Position numbers and translations under genes: made by a program. Positions 6,389-7,227 of a stretch of DNA of 7,227 nt are shown here, piece by piece. The stretch covers positions 1-7,227 of the forward strand of contig CANHJJ010000086.1 in the NCBI GenBank assembly GCA_947460565.1, given 5' to 3'. Position 1 is the first letter of the stretch. The number at the start of each line of letters is the position of its first letter. Under the pieces are notes generated by a model. The model made no database searches. It was not told where the DNA came from and was given only the letters and a program-made list of their open reading frames with translations. The stretch is from Bacteroidota bacterium (GTDB taxonomy: Bacteria; Bacteroidota; Bacteroidia; UKL13-3).

Positions 6389-6412
6389 ATTGCAGGTGAG
6401 GACACCTGCAAT
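6389..6412. repeat. Hairpin D2 (ATTGCAGG family) in the pckA 3' untranslated region
   Basis: The arms ATTGCAGGTG and CACCTGCAAT pair perfectly over 10 bp around AGGA and are followed by GGCT, as in D1 at 5854-5877. It begins 8 bases beyond the pckA stop codon. AGCC (6356-6359) and GGCT (6413-6416) can pair to close a branched structure around this hairpin and the one at 6360-6383. Confidence 0.85.
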
Positions 6413-6420
6413 GGCTGCTC

Positions 6421-7227
6421 TTAGCTGTGTTGTGATGCTTTTGGAGCTGCGTCCAAAATTTCTTGGCTTACACCACTAGCATATTGTTCGAAGTTTTTAA
6501 CAAACATAGCTGCTAACTTATTTGCTTGTGCATCATATGCATCTTTATCAGCCCAAGTATTACGTGGGTTTAAGATTTCTACTGGCACATTAGGGCAAGC
6601 AGTTGGCATTTGGTAACCAAATACTGGGTGTTGCTCAAAAGTTACATGGTTTAAATCACCATTTAAAGCTGCAGTAATCATAGCACGCGTGAAAGATAAT
6701 TTCATACGAGAACCAGTTCCGTAAGCACCACCGCTCCAACCTGTGTTAATCAACCAAACATTTACATTAGGATTTTCTTTTAATTTTTTACCTAATAACT
6801 CAGCGTATTTACCAGGGTGCAATGGTAAAAAGGCTTTACCAAAACAAGCAGAGAAAGTAGCCGATGGCTCAGTAACTCCTGCCTCTGTTCCAGCTACTTT
6901 AGCAGTATAACCACTAATGAAACTGTACATAGCTTGACCTACGTTTAATTTAGATATCGGAGGTAATACACCGAAAGCATCTGCTGTTAAAAAGAAAATG
7001 TTTTCAGGGGTTTTTCCTACCGAAGGCACTGCGATATTATCAATCAAATCAATTGGATAAGCAGCACGTGTATTTTCAGTTACTGATATGTTTGCATAAT
7101 CAACTGTTGAAGTTCCTGGTATGAAACGAGTGTTTTCAACCAATGAACCAAAACGGATGGCATCAAAAATTTGAGGCTCTTTTTCTTTAGTTAAATCTAC
7201 ACATTTAGCATAGCAACCACCTTCAAA
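6421..7227 (-). CDS. pckA: Phosphoenolpyruvate carboxykinase (ATP), C-terminal half
   Basis: The open frame enters from the right edge and ends at TAA (6421-6423), giving the last 268 residues of an enzyme usually about 530-540 long. PckA converts oxaloacetate and ATP to phosphoenolpyruvate, CO2 and ADP, the entry step of gluconeogenesis, in the cytoplasm. The fragment starts FEGGCYAKC; its Lys8 corresponds to E. coli Lys288, and Arg54 in TENTR lies at the position of E. coli Arg333 (46 residues apart here, 45 there). Further conserved motifs are FLTADAFGVLPP, GYTAKVAGTE, TFSACFGKAF, NTGWSGG and ILNPRNTW. The C-terminal tail ends in a short polar stretch. A TTG at 7143 is internal, not a start: the conserved sequence continues upstream of it to the window edge. 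Two hairpins and a terminator follow the gene. Confidence 0.97.
   Translation of the reverse strand, partial: FEGGCYAKCVDLTKEKEPQIFDAIRFGSLVENTRFIPGTSTVDYANISVTENTRAAYPIDLIDNIAVPSVGKTPENIFFLTADAFGVLPPISKLNVGQAMYSFISGYTAKVAGTEAGVTEPSATFSACFGKAFLPLHPGKYAELLGKKLKENPNVNVWLINTGWSGGAYGTGSRMKLSFTRAMITAALNGDLNHVTFEQHPVFGYQMPTACPNVPVEILNPRNTWADKDAYDAQANKLAAMFVKNFEQYASGVSQEILDAAPKASQHS

Noticed and set aside
5329..6412. A complete insertion sequence or transposase
   Set aside because: No transposase-like frame exists in the window on either strand; only non-coding palindromes are present.

Overview
The window is AT-rich and most likely comes from a member of the Bacteroidota. The evidence is composition, two exact matches (TATTTTTG) to the Bacteroidota -7 promoter element TAnnTTTG just upstream of genes, little sign of Shine-Dalgarno sequences, and the gene types present. 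All five genes I can support lie on the minus strand, so they read from right to left.

Reading in transcription order: (i) 6421-7227 is the C-terminal half of ATP-dependent phosphoenolpyruvate carboxykinase (pckA), cut by the window edge. Its 3' untranslated region holds two strong hairpins and then a rho-independent terminator. (ii) 5986-6270 is a 94-residue coiled-coil protein with one C-terminal membrane helix, resembling the DUF1640/CCDC90 group. It has its own -7 box and its own terminator, and that terminator is identical over 35 bp to the one behind pckA. (iii) 5329-5930 is non-coding and crowded with palindromes. It contains a 157-bp unit repeated twice in tandem and then a run of different hairpins, several of which belong to the same sequence families as the hairpins behind pckA. 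(iv) 5032-5343 is a mostly featureless AT-rich leader. (v) 1738-5031 is a 1097-residue soluble hybrid histidine kinase with five PAS domains, a kinase core and a C-terminal receiver. (vi) 896-1612 is rsmE, the 16S rRNA m3U1498 methyltransferase, with a good Bacteroidota-type promoter. (vii) 1-826 is the N-terminal part of an LPP20-like lipoprotein, probably co-transcribed behind rsmE and cut by the left edge.

The genes do not form one pathway. They cover gluconeogenesis, signalling, ribosome modification and an envelope lipoprotein, with only rsmE and the lipoprotein looking like an operon. The most unusual part is the palindrome cluster between the kinase and pckA. It resembles REP/BIME-type arrays, which in other bacteria are spread by single-domain Y1 (RAYT) transposases. 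No such transposase lies in the window, so that origin is inference. Hairpins of the same family keep their pairing despite base changes, including one clean compensatory pair, which suggests that the folded form matters.
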